Source: Acidovorax sp. Leaf78 (lineage in GTDB: Bacteria > Pseudomonadota > Gammaproteobacteria > Burkholderiales > Burkholderiaceae_C). Taken from it: DNA of 64,000 nt. The stretch covers positions 541,433 to 605,432 of the forward strand of contig NZ_LMLZ01000020.1 in assembly GCF_001422735.1 (NCBI RefSeq), written 5' to 3'. The translations under genes and the position numbers were made by a program. Below, piece by piece: positions 29,095 to 37,048 of this stretch (its first letter is position 1; each line of letters opens with the position of its first letter). The notes under the pieces are model-generated. The model was not told the DNA's origin, ran no database searches, and saw only the letters and a list, made by a program, of their open reading frames with translations.

Positions 29095-29140
29095 GATACA
29101 GACCTGTCTGTAATATTTAAAGAACAGACAGGTCTGTATC
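29095..29140. promoter_or_regulatory. Double TetR-type operator in a divergent promoter
   Basis: Two 14-bp half-palindromes, ACAGACCTGTCTGT (29098-29111) and ACAGACAGGTCTGT (29124-29137), each of form ACAGAC-N2-GTCTGT. Together with flanks they make a perfect 17-bp inverted repeat, GATACAGACCTGTCTGT and its complement, separated by a 12-bp AT-rich spacer that can hold a -10 region. Confidence 0.85.
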
Positions 29141-29171
29141 TTTTCGAGCCCAACCTATCGAGGACTGCCCC

Positions 29172-30197
29172 ATGAATTCCACCCAGCCATCCATCGCCGT
29201 GTTCGGCGCCGCCGGCCACACCGGCCAGTTCGTGGTGCAAGAGGCGCTGCGGCGCGGCCTGGCCGTTGTCGCAGTGGGCCGGGACGCACGCAAGCTGGCC
29301 GACACCATGCCGCCGGGCGTGGCCTGCCGCACCGCAGAGCTGGCCGACCCGTCCAGCCTGGACCGCGCATTTGCCTGCTGCGCTGTCGTCATCAACTGCG
29401 CCGGGCCGTTCATGGACACCGCGGCACCGGTCGGTGCCGCCGCGCTGCGCGCAGGCTGTCACTACCTGGACGTGACAGCCGAGCAGGCCAGCACTCAGGC
29501 CACTTTGGAAGGTCTGGATGCTCCCGCCCGCGTGGCCGGCCGCGTGGTGGTGCCCGCCGCTGCCTTCTACGGCGGGCTGGCCGACCTGCTGGCCAGCGCG
29601 CTGGCCGCACCGGGCCGCATTGAGGCGATCACCGTGGCGGTCGCACTCGACCACTGGTGGCCCACGGCGGGCACGCGCCGCACCGGCGAGCGCAACACCG
29701 CGCCCCGGCTGGTGGTCCGGCATGGCCGACTGGCGCCCTTGGTGCCGTCCGCCGACGTGCCGGACTGGACCTTTGCCGAGCCGCTGGGCCGCCAGGCCAT
29801 GGTCGAGATTCCGTTCAGCGAAGTCATCACCCTGGCCCGCCACCTGCCGGTGGGCGAGATCCGTTCGCTGCTCAACCGCTCTGCACTGCAGGACATCCGC
29901 GATGCGGCCACCCCGCCACCCACGGCCACAGACGGCACGGGGCGGTCAGCCCAGCGGTTCGAGCTGGCCGTCCATGTGGTGCAGGGTGGTTTGAGCCGCA
30001 CGGCAGGAGTGCGCGGCCAGGACATCTATGCGGTGACTGCGCCCATCGTGGTGGAGGTGGCGCAGCGCCTGCTCGGCCCTGCGTACCCACACCGCGGCGC
30101 GCTGGCCCTGGCGCAGGCCGTCGATCCGGTGGACGTGCTGCGGTCGCTGCACGCGGCAGGTGCACTGCAGTGGTTTGGAGACGGTACGCCGACCTGA
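29172..30197 (+). CDS. Saccharopine dehydrogenase-like NAD(P)-binding protein
   Basis: 341 residues. The N terminus is a Rossmann domain (SIAVFGAAGHTGQFVVQEAL) of the saccharopine dehydrogenase / trans-acting enoyl reductase superfamily, followed by the SLDRAFACCAVVINCAGPF and GAAALRAGCHYLDVTAEQ segments. The C-terminal domain is too divergent to give a substrate. Controlled, from its position, by the divergent TetR gene through the double operator immediately upstream; an inducer that is also the substrate is a common arrangement. Confidence 0.82.
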   Translation: MNSTQPSIAVFGAAGHTGQFVVQEALRRGLAVVAVGRDARKLADTMPPGVACRTAELADPSSLDRAFACCAVVINCAGPFMDTAAPVGAAALRAGCHYLDVTAEQASTQATLEGLDAPARVAGRVVVPAAAFYGGLADLLASALAAPGRIEAITVAVALDHWWPTAGTRRTGERNTAPRLVVRHGRLAPLVPSADVPDWTFAEPLGRQAMVEIPFSEVITLARHLPVGEIRSLLNRSALQDIRDAATPPPTATDGTGRSAQRFELAVHVVQGGLSRTAGVRGQDIYAVTAPIVVEVAQRLLGPAYPHRGALALAQAVDPVDVLRSLHAAGALQWFGDGTPT

Positions 30198-30257
30198 CCG
30201 GCGATAACCGCAACAACCGCAGTAACGGCGTTCACGGCGCTGCGCCGTGATGGCTGT

Positions 30258-31139
30258 TCAAGCTCCCGGGGGCCTCACGGGGATCGCGTAGTGCATCACC
30301 GACTGCTCGGACGTCGGGTGGTACTGCGCATCGTAGATCTCCAGGTCCGGTCCCAGGGAATGGGCCTGGCCGGACGACATCATCCAGCTGCCGTAGATGT
30401 AGTTGACCGTGGCATCGACCTTCTGGGCCGGGCCGCGGTGGGTGAACCGTGCATAGGTCGCTGCTGGAAGCTCCAGCGCAGCCATGCCCGGCGGCACATC
30501 GCCGGGGCCTTGGACCTCGGTGCTGGCCAGGTAGCGCAGCTGCTCGCTGTCGGGCGCGGCCGGTGCCACCACGCCGTAGCAGACGCCGGGCACCGCATTG
30601 GCTATTTCTTTCAGCCGCGGAATGAACTGTCCCCACAGGGGTGGCAGCTTCTGGCCCAGGTTGTTTTTTTCGGAGTCGATGCCGTAGTAGTCGGTGGGCA
30701 GGCCCACCATGCGCATCGCCGGCCGGGCTTCCATCGCGGGTGTCAGCGAGACGTTGTGCCGCAGGTGCGCCAGGTAGCTCGGGTCCAGCATGATCTTGCG
30801 CACGAAGAGCGAGCGATTGCCCATCTTGCGGTACTGCGACGGGGTCAGCCGAAAGCAGTCCTTGAACGCACGGGTGAAGCTCTCCTGGGTGTCGTAGCCC
30901 GCGGCCAGCGCGATGTCCAGCACGCTCAGGCGGGTGCTGGCCAGTTGCTCCAGCGCCTTGGCAAACCGGCGCGAGCGGATGTAGGTCTTCAAGGTCTCGT
31001 GGGTCAGCGCCTTGAAGATGCGCTGGAAGTGCCACTGGCTCAGGCCCGCGGCCCGTGCCACGTCGGCCAGCTCGATGTCGGATTCGAGATGGGCCTCGAT
31101 GAAGTCGATGCCCTCCTGGAGTTGTCGCAAATGCAGCAC
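30258..31139 (-). CDS. AraC-family regulator with GyrI-like effector domain
   Basis: 293 residues. Two helix-turn-helix motifs lie in the first 105 residues (IELADVARAAGLSQWHFQRI and VLDIALAAGYDTQESFTRAF), followed by a GyrI/SOUL-like ligand-binding domain (about 130-290). This order, DNA-binding first, is typical of Rob/SoxS-like drug-responsive regulators. It lies 18 bp behind an NTF2-like gene on the same strand, so the two are likely one transcript. Confidence 0.88.
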   Translation of the reverse strand: MLHLRQLQEGIDFIEAHLESDIELADVARAAGLSQWHFQRIFKALTHETLKTYIRSRRFAKALEQLASTRLSVLDIALAAGYDTQESFTRAFKDCFRLTPSQYRKMGNRSLFVRKIMLDPSYLAHLRHNVSLTPAMEARPAMRMVGLPTDYYGIDSEKNNLGQKLPPLWGQFIPRLKEIANAVPGVCYGVVAPAAPDSEQLRYLASTEVQGPGDVPPGMAALELPAATYARFTHRGPAQKVDATVNYIYGSWMMSSGQAHSLGPDLEIYDAQYHPTSEQSVMHYAIPVRPPGA

Positions 31140-31157
31140 GGGAGTCGGGCCTGTGGG

Positions 31158-31517
31158 TCAAGGGGTTTCGAAGAAGCCGGTCATGGCCACCAGCCGGTTG
31201 TCGCCGTTGTAGCGGCCGTAGCTCACCCCTTCGCCGATCACCTGGCCGTTGCCGTCCAGCATGTTCCATTTGGCAATGCTCTGCTGGTGGTGGCTGGCAA
31301 AGTAATGGGTCACGAAGTGGCCGCCGGGCACCTGGCGGTGAAAGTCGTCCATGTAGGCTGTCAGCTGCGTCCAGCCCTGCGTAGCGGCCAGCGGGTCGTT
31401 ATAGGTGCAGGCAGGGTCGAGCGACTGTCCGAACAGCGCGTCGCGCTCGGCGGCCGAGTCGGTCTTCCACGACGCGGTGTAGGTGTCCCAGATGGATTGA
31501 AGGGGTTGTGGGCTCAT
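31158..31517 (-). CDS. NTF2/SnoaL-like protein
   Basis: 119 residues from MSPQPLQSIWDTY. The ATG at 31517 is preceded by GGAG at a 7-base distance; a longer frame starts in non-native sequence. The pattern (DPACTYNDPLAATQG, GGHFVTHYFASHHQ, FFETP end) fits the cone-shaped NTF2 fold of SnoaL-like proteins, which bind or isomerise small hydrophobic molecules. Substrate unknown. Upstream of the AraC gene. Confidence 0.75.
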   Translation of the reverse strand: MSPQPLQSIWDTYTASWKTDSAAERDALFGQSLDPACTYNDPLAATQGWTQLTAYMDDFHRQVPGGHFVTHYFASHHQQSIAKWNMLDGNGQVIGEGVSYGRYNGDNRLVAMTGFFETP

Positions 31518-31750
31518 GGTGGTGCTCCGATGGGTGTTGAAGGGAGACGCCATCGTGCCGACCGCCCTCGCGCCAATTGGACATTTTGTGCTTTTTTCTG
31601 AGCCTGGAGAGCATGGCGGTGTGCTCGCCATGCCGCTGCAGTCACACAGCCAAAAGCCGCGCAGCGACCCGGTACACGGTGCGCGCGGTAGTTCGTCTGG
31701 CAGAGGTTGATTGCGCGCACCGCCGCCGAAGCGGGCTGCGCGCCAGCGGT

Positions 31751-32794
31751 CTAGGCGTTGGCGGCCGGTGCAACACCCAGCAGCTGGTGAAGCCGTGGGC
31801 TGGTGGTCGTGTACTGCAGCGCCACCTTGTCGCCCTTAAGCGCCTCCGCCGCGCCAAAGGCCGCGAGCGTGGCTTCATGAAAGCCGCACAGGATCAGCTT
31901 GCGCTTGCCGGGGTAGGTGTTGATGTCGCCCACCGCGTAGATGCCCGGCACGCTGGTGCGAAACGCCTCGGTGTCCACCACCAGCTGCTTGCGGTCCATG
32001 GCCAGGCCCCAGTCGGCAATCGGCCCCAGGCGCGGCGAGATGCCCAGCACCGGCACCAGCAGGTCCAGCGCCAGCGCGCGGGTGCTGCCATCGGCATCCA
32101 CCAGCTTCAGTGCGGCCAGCCGGTCGCCTGTGGCCTTGATGCCGGTGATCTGCGCGGCCTCGACATGGATGCGGCCTGCGTCCCGCAGTTGCTGCAGCCG
32201 CTGAAGCAGGGCGTCAGGCGCCTGGAACACATCGCGGCGGTGCAGCAGGCTCACGCGGGTGGCCTGGCCTTGCTCGGCCAGCTCCACTGCACGCGCCACG
32301 GCGGGCTCGTCGCCCCCGTGCACCACCACATGCTGCCCGGCCAGCTCGGTGTTGGCAGGCAGGCTTTGGTAGTGCACCTGCGTGCCCACATATTGCTCGA
32401 TGCCATCGACCTTGAGCGCGCGCGGCACAAAAGCGCCCACGCCCGCCGCGATGAACACGCTGCGGGCCAGCAACTGCGCGCCCTGCGATGTTTCCACCAG
32501 TAGCCGCCCGTCGTCCTGTAGAGACAGCGCAGCGACCAGCGTGTTAAGGTGCCAGTGGGTGTTGAAGGGCTCGATCTGCCGCAGCAGCAGCGCCGCCAGC
32601 TCGCGCCCGGTGCACACCGGAATGCCCGGAATGTCGTAGATGGGCTTGTCGCCATACAGCTCGACGCACTGGCCGCCCGCATGGGGCAGGGCGTCGATCA
32701 GGTGGGCGGTGATGCCCTGCAGGCCCAGCTGGAAGACCTGGAACAGGCCGACGGGGCCCGCACCGATGACGACGGCATCCGTTTCTTGAATCAT
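31751..32794 (-). CDS. Ferredoxin-NADP reductase, thioredoxin reductase-like
   Basis: 347 residues from the ATG at 32794 ([13 protein letters not shown]). It has an FAD loop [17 protein letters not shown], an NADP loop [20 protein letters not shown] and the second FAD motif [17 protein letters not shown]. The redox CXXC of thioredoxin reductases is absent, which marks the TrxR-like ferredoxin-NADP reductase group. fdxA lies just upstream on the same strand, its likely redox partner, with a family-G repeat between them. Confidence 0.86.
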   Translation of the reverse strand: MIQETDAVVIGAGPVGLFQVFQLGLQGITAHLIDALPHAGGQCVELYGDKPIYDIPGIPVCTGRELAALLLRQIEPFNTHWHLNTLVAALSLQDDGRLLVETSQGAQLLARSVFIAAGVGAFVPRALKVDGIEQYVGTQVHYQSLPANTELAGQHVVVHGGDEPAVARAVELAEQGQATRVSLLHRRDVFQAPDALLQRLQQLRDAGRIHVEAAQITGIKATGDRLAALKLVDADGSTRALALDLLVPVLGISPRLGPIADWGLAMDRKQLVVDTEAFRTSVPGIYAVGDINTYPGKRKLILCGFHEATLAAFGAAEALKGDKVALQYTTTSPRLHQLLGVAPAANA

Positions 32795-32824
32795 GCGTAT
32801 CGCCAAAGACCGGCGCTGGCGCAA

Positions 32825-32930
32825 AAAACTGACGCTGCCCAAGGCGAGTGCCACCGTGGAACTGGCTTTGCCAGGCCACGGGTGGCGTCCCCCCTCAGGG
32901 GGGATGACGCGAAGCGGCTCAGGGGGGAGC
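32825..32930 (+). repeat. Family G intergenic repeat, copy c
   Basis: Contains AGTGCCACCGTGGAACTGGC, CCACGGGTGGCGTCCCCCCT and CGCGAAGCGGCTCAGGGGGG. It fills the gap between fdxA and the reductase gene and touches the end of fdxA. Confidence 0.75.
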
Positions 32931-33260
32931 TCACTTCACCAATTCGTTGACTTTGCCCGGTTTGCCATTCCATTCGTCGGCGTCGGGCAGGGCGGGCTTG
33001 CGCTTGGTGATGCTCTTCCAGCCGTCGGCAAAGGCCAGGTCGGCGTTGATCTTGATGAAGGCGATCTGGTCTGCGGGCAGGTCTTCTTCGGCAAAGATGG
33101 CGTTGGCCGGGCACTCGGGGATGCACACGGCGCAGTCGATGCACTCATCGGGATCGATGACGAGCATGTTCGGGCCTTCGCGGAAGCAGTCCACAGGGCA
33201 CACGTCCACACAATCGGTGTACTTGCACTTGATGCAGTTTTCGGAGACGACGTGGGTCAT
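32931..33260 (-). CDS. fdxA: 7Fe ferredoxin FdxA
   Basis: 109 residues. The cysteine pattern [17 protein letters not shown] (C9, C12, C17, C21, C25) and [12 protein letters not shown] (C40, C43, C46, C50) supports one [3Fe-4S] and one [4Fe-4S] cluster as in Azotobacter ferredoxin I types. It shuttles low-potential electrons, probably to or from the reductase encoded downstream, and could also serve the sulfite reductase CysI of the next operon, which lacks a visible flavoprotein partner here. Confidence 0.94.
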   Translation of the reverse strand: MTHVVSENCIKCKYTDCVDVCPVDCFREGPNMLVIDPDECIDCAVCIPECPANAIFAEEDLPADQIAFIKINADLAFADGWKSITKRKPALPDADEWNGKPGKVNELVK

Positions 33261-33468
33261 GACAGTGTTGTGTGGGTCGGTGAAAACCCTCGATTTTAAA
33301 AGCTTTCACCGACCTTTGGTTACAGGGCCCCTCTCTTGGGAGGGATGTCTTACGAATTTGCCTTCAAACGCCTGACGTCGTTGGTTCGCCTTGCCGTGCC
33401 AAAGCACTGTCTGCGGCTCCCGCCTGGTCATGCGATGGAGGGCCAACCCGTCTCTGGCCTGATGTGGA

Positions 33469-34845
33469 TCAGTTCACCAGCACGGCGCCGGCCGTCTTGT
33501 GGCTGGCGGTGTCCACCAGGATCAGGGAACCGAGCACGCGTGCCGTGCCGAACGCAGCCGCCGGGATGGCCTCTTGCAGCAACAAATCCACATGGCCGAT
33601 GGCGTTGGGGTCGAGCTGCGTGGCGGCTTCTTCGGCCAGTGTGTTGATGTTGAGCTTGTGGACCACGGCTTTCACCTTGGCCTTGACCCAGCGGTGGCCG
33701 TGCAGCGCCCAGTACACGCGGCCGGCGACCAGGGGTTCGTCGTCCATCCACGCCACCGTGGTGCGCAACTCACGGCTGGCGGGCCAGGCGGGTGCGGCGG
33801 CCGGGGTGTCGCCGAAGTCGTCGTCCGCCGGCGCAGCGGCAGCCGCCGTGGGTGCGGCCAGGATCCAATCGCCGCGCGAGACGTCCACCTCGCGGTCCAG
33901 GATGATGCCGGCGCTGGTGCCTGCGGGCACACCGGCAGGGCGGCGGGCATGGTCCAGCACCTGGGCCACGGTGGCGAGCTGACCACTGGGGAAGATCTGC
34001 ACGGCGGTGCCGGGCGCTACGATGCCAGACGCCACACGGCCCCAGAACACGCGGCGGCCCTGGGATGTGTCCGACGACGAGGACGAGGTTTTTTCGACCC
34101 ACTGCACCGGGAAGGCCAGGGGCAGGCCAGTGTCGGCGGGCGTGTTGGGCAGCTCTTCCAGCACCTGCAGCAGCGTGGGGCCTTCATAGCCGCACCAGCC
34201 GGCGTGGGCGTCCACCACGTTCCAGCCCTTGAGGGCCGACACGGGCACCGTCGCACGCACGGCGATGCCGGCGGCCTGGGCGAACGCGGCCAATGCGCCC
34301 TGGATGTGCTTCCAGGCGAGCGCGGGGTCTTCCACTGCGTCGAGCTTGTTCACGGCGAACACCAGCGAATGCACGCGCAGCAGGTGGGCCAGCAGGCTGT
34401 GGCGGCGGGTCTGCGGCAGCAGGGCCAGGCCGGCGTTCTTCCAGTCGAGCTTGGTGGCATCGACCAGCACCACGGCCGCGTCGGCGCTGCTGGCGGCCGT
34501 GACCATGTTGCGGGTGTACTGCTCGTGGCCGGGTGCGTCGCCGATGATGAACTTGCGCTCTTCGGTGGCGAAGTAGCGGTACGCCACGTCGATGGTGATG
34601 CCCTGCTCGCGCTCGGCGGAGAGGCCGTCGGTCAGCAGGGCCAGGTCGGTCTCGCCCTGGCGCTGCACGCCGGCCAGGTGGTCCTGCAGCACGGCCTTGC
34701 TGTCCACCAGCAGGCGGCCGATCAGCGTGCTCTTGCCGTCGTCCACCGACCCGCAGGTGATGAACTTCAGGGCGGAAGCATGGTTGTTTGGGGCTGTACC
34801 GCTTGCCTGCAAAGCGCTGCTAGCTATCGAATTCATAGTGGTCAT
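33469..34845 (-). CDS. cysN: Sulfate adenylyltransferase subunit 1 (GTPase)
   Basis: 458 residues from the ATG at 34845; ATG at 34836 is possible. EF-Tu-like GTPase: P-loop CGSVDDGKSTLIGRLL, DAPGHEQYTRNM and NKLD. With CysD it makes adenosine 5'-phosphosulfate from sulfate and ATP, driven by GTP. No APS kinase (CysC) domain is fused to its C terminus. The first ~15 residues are encoded within a family-R repeat, so the native N terminus may be shorter. Last gene of the minus-strand cys operon. Confidence 0.94.
   Translation of the reverse strand: MTTMNSIASSALQASGTAPNNHASALKFITCGSVDDGKSTLIGRLLVDSKAVLQDHLAGVQRQGETDLALLTDGLSAEREQGITIDVAYRYFATEERKFIIGDAPGHEQYTRNMVTAASSADAAVVLVDATKLDWKNAGLALLPQTRRHSLLAHLLRVHSLVFAVNKLDAVEDPALAWKHIQGALAAFAQAAGIAVRATVPVSALKGWNVVDAHAGWCGYEGPTLLQVLEELPNTPADTGLPLAFPVQWVEKTSSSSSDTSQGRRVFWGRVASGIVAPGTAVQIFPSGQLATVAQVLDHARRPAGVPAGTSAGIILDREVDVSRGDWILAAPTAAAAAPADDDFGDTPAAAPAWPASRELRTTVAWMDDEPLVAGRVYWALHGHRWVKAKVKAVVHKLNINTLAEEAATQLDPNAIGHVDLLLQEAIPAAAFGTARVLGSLILVDTASHKTAGAVLVN
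34793..34838 (+). repeat. Family R palindromic repeat, copy 3, inside the cysN start
   Basis: GCTGTACCGCTTGCCTGC, AAGCGCTGCTAGCTATCGAA, TTCATAG. It has the same order of blocks as the other R copies and covers the first codons of cysN. Confidence 0.6.
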
Positions 34846-34858
34846 CAGAGTACCCGTC

Positions 34859-35821
34859 TCAAAAATAGCCGTCTTTTTTGCGCTTCTCCATCGAAGCGTC
34901 GCTCGTCTTGTCGTCCATGCGCGTGGCGCCACGCTCGCTGACGTCGGCGGCCAGGGTCTCGATCACGATGTCGGCCGCGGTGGCGGCGGTGCTCTCCACC
35001 GGTGCGGTGCAGGTGATGTCGCCCACGGTGCGAAAGCGCACGTCGCGCGTCTCCACCACATCGCCATCGCGCGGCGGGGTCAGCTCGGTCACCGGCATCA
35101 GGAGGCCCTTGCGGTCCACCACCTGGCGCTTGTGGGTGTAGTAGATGCTGGGCAGCGCAATGCTTTCGCGGTCGATGTACTGCCAGACATCGAGCTCGGT
35201 CCAGTTGCTGATCGGGAACACGCGAAAGTGCTCATTGGGCTGCAGGCGGGTGTTGAACAGGGTCCACAGCTCGGGCCGCTGGGCCTTGGGCTGCCATTGG
35301 CCGAAGCTGTCGCGGTGCGAGAAGATGCGCTCCTTGGCGCGGGCCTTTTCCTCGTCGCGGCGCGCGCCGCCGATGAGGGCGTCGAAGCGGAATTCCTCGA
35401 TCGCTTCGAGCAGCGTGACCGACTGGTGCACGTTGCGGCTCTCGCCGGGGTGCGACAGGCGCACGGTGCCGCGCGCCATCGAGTCTTCGACGCTGCGCAC
35501 GATGAGTTCGGCGCCCAGTTCCTTGGCGCGGAAGTCGCGGAAGTCCGTCACCTCGGGGAAGTTGTGGCCCGTGTCGATCATGAGCAGCGGGTACGGAATG
35601 CCGCCGCCGCTGGCCTTGGTGCCAAAGGCTTTCTCGGCGCACTTGAGCATCACCAGCGAGTCCTTGCCGCCCGAGAACAGCAGGGTGGGGCGCTCGAAGG
35701 CGGCGGCGACTTCACGCAGGATGAAGATGGTTTCTTCTTCCAGCGCGTCCAGGTGCGAGTTGTTCAGGTGGTAGCTCATGTCGTTGTTCTGCAGCTGCGC
35801 GGCATCGGTGCGGGCGTTCAT
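34859..35821 (-). CDS. cysD: Sulfate adenylyltransferase subunit 2
   Basis: 320 residues. The PP-loop motif LLFSGGKDSLVML binds ATP; FDALIGGARRDEEKARAKER and FPISNWTELDVWQYI are family hallmarks. Catalytic partner of CysN, which follows after 13 bp. Upstream, a REP-like repeat separates it from cysH. Confidence 0.95.
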   Translation of the reverse strand: MNARTDAAQLQNNDMSYHLNNSHLDALEEETIFILREVAAAFERPTLLFSGGKDSLVMLKCAEKAFGTKASGGGIPYPLLMIDTGHNFPEVTDFRDFRAKELGAELIVRSVEDSMARGTVRLSHPGESRNVHQSVTLLEAIEEFRFDALIGGARRDEEKARAKERIFSHRDSFGQWQPKAQRPELWTLFNTRLQPNEHFRVFPISNWTELDVWQYIDRESIALPSIYYTHKRQVVDRKGLLMPVTELTPPRDGDVVETRDVRFRTVGDITCTAPVESTAATAADIVIETLAADVSERGATRMDDKTSDASMEKRKKDGYF

Positions 35822-35867
35822 GGTGGGATCGGTGGTGTTTCGTGCGGATGCGCGTTCGAACCATCAG

Positions 35868-35955
35868 AACCGTTCGGGCTGAGCCCGTCGACAGGCTCAG
35901 GACAGGCTTGTTGAAGCTCTGCGCGGCGCTTCGACAAGCTCAGCGTGAACGGTTT
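35868..35955. repeat. REP-like inverted repeat, copy 2, between cysH and cysD
   Basis: Outer arms CCGTTCGGGCTGAGC and GCTCAGCGTGAACGG surround GCGCTTCGACAAGCTCAGCG-type sequence. It shares the TTCGACAAGCTCAGC core with 26521-26600. It lies inside the operon, where it could stabilise the upstream message or reduce expression of cysD. Confidence 0.75.
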
Positions 35956-35962
35956 CTGGGTA

Positions 35963-36586
35963 TCAGTGAGCTATGTGAAGGCCGCACTCACGGTTGTCTT
36001 CGCCCTTGGTCGGGTCCACGTAGTCGAAGTTGTTGGGCAGGCCGTGCTTGACGCAGTACTCGTGCAGCTCTTTGGACGACCAGTGCAGCAGCGGCGCCAC
36101 CTTGATCAGGCCGTCGGGGTTGATGCTCACTGGGTCCATCTGCGCGCGCACGGCGGTGTCGGTGGCGCGCAGTGCGGTGAACCAGACCTTGGGCGCGGTC
36201 TCGCGCAGGGCGCGGGCAAACGGCTCGAGCTTCACTTCTTCGGTGAACGCAGCGTGGCGCGGGTCGTCCAATGCTGGCGTTGGGCCCTCCACGGCCTCGC
36301 GGTGCGCGCGCGAGCGCAGCGGCAGGTAGATCTTGAGGTTCAGGCCCAGCTGCTTTGTCACCTCGTCGGCAAAGCGGTAGGTGGCGTCGGTGTTGTAGCC
36401 GTTGTCCATCCAGACCACCGGCACAACAGGGTTCACCGCGGACACCATGTGCAGGATCACCGCCTCGAACGGGCGGAAGTTGGTGGTGACGATGGGGCTT
36501 TGGCCCAAGCCCAGTGCCCAGGCGACGAGGCCTTCGGCGTTGCGGCCCAGGTCGGCATTGACGCGTGCGAGATCGAATTGGCTCAT
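35963..36586 (-). CDS. cysH: CysH-type phosphoadenylyl/adenylyl-sulfate reductase, atypical
   Basis: 207 residues from the ATG at 36586 (MSQFDLARVNADLG). The catalytic C-terminal motif is intact: NRECGLH with C201. The only other cysteine is C178, so the CC ... CXXC ligands of iron-sulfur APS reductases are missing, as in E. coli PAPS reductase. The nucleotide P-loop, usually SSSFG, is changed to TTNFRPFE, and DTGYLFPET to DNGYNTDAT. It sits between DUF934 and cysD in a complete assimilatory operon, so a role in reducing activated sulfate to sulfite is likely, but whether it takes APS or PAPS is unclear; no APS kinase is encoded nearby. Confidence 0.82.
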   Translation of the reverse strand: MSQFDLARVNADLGRNAEGLVAWALGLGQSPIVTTNFRPFEAVILHMVSAVNPVVPVVWMDNGYNTDATYRFADEVTKQLGLNLKIYLPLRSRAHREAVEGPTPALDDPRHAAFTEEVKLEPFARALRETAPKVWFTALRATDTAVRAQMDPVSINPDGLIKVAPLLHWSSKELHEYCVKHGLPNNFDYVDPTKGEDNRECGLHIAH

Positions 36587-36629
36587 GGTGGGGTGCTCGT
36601 GGGTGTGCGTAGCAGCGCTGCGGCCTGGC

Positions 36630-37019
36630 TCAGGCGGCAGCCTTGTCGGCAAAGATGGGCTGCGGGTGCACCGCGTCGCCCTGGTAGAAGCCAGGGAACA
36701 TCTCGAACTGGCGCTGCGCGTCGGCCGGGTCCACGCCATCGCGCAGCACGGCCGACGAAAAGCCCGTGCGCTGCATCTGCACCAGCTGGTCGATCAGCAC
36801 GTCGCCCGTGGCGCGGATGTCGCCCGCAAAGCCGCGGCGGCGGCGCAGCAGGAAAGCCTGGCTGAACGCGCGGCCATCGGTGAAGTTGGGGAAATGCAGG
36901 TCCACGCGCTCGACGCCGTCGAGCGGCAGCGCCAGTGCGTCGGCATCGTTGGCCAGCGCCACGGTGCGGGCATCGCCCTCTGCGGGCGGCTGGTGGTCTT
37001 GGGAGGCAAGAATTTTCAT
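36630..37019 (-). CDS. DUF934 protein of the sulfate reduction operon
   Basis: 129 residues, a DUF934 member (LPLDGVERVDLHFPNFTDGR, RGFAGDIRATGDVLIDQLVQ, RTGFSSAVLRDG). DUF934 genes occur beside cysI and cysH in many proteobacteria, and the protein has been proposed to help sulfite reductase, but no biochemical role is established to my knowledge. Small, soluble, no cysteine clusters. Lies 29 bp after cysI and 43 bp before cysH. Confidence 0.85.
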   Translation of the reverse strand: MKILASQDHQPPAEGDARTVALANDADALALPLDGVERVDLHFPNFTDGRAFSQAFLLRRRRGFAGDIRATGDVLIDQLVQMQRTGFSSAVLRDGVDPADAQRQFEMFPGFYQGDAVHPQPIFADKAAA

Positions 37020-37048
37020 GGGTCTTATCAGGGCTTGGCGTCTGGCGT

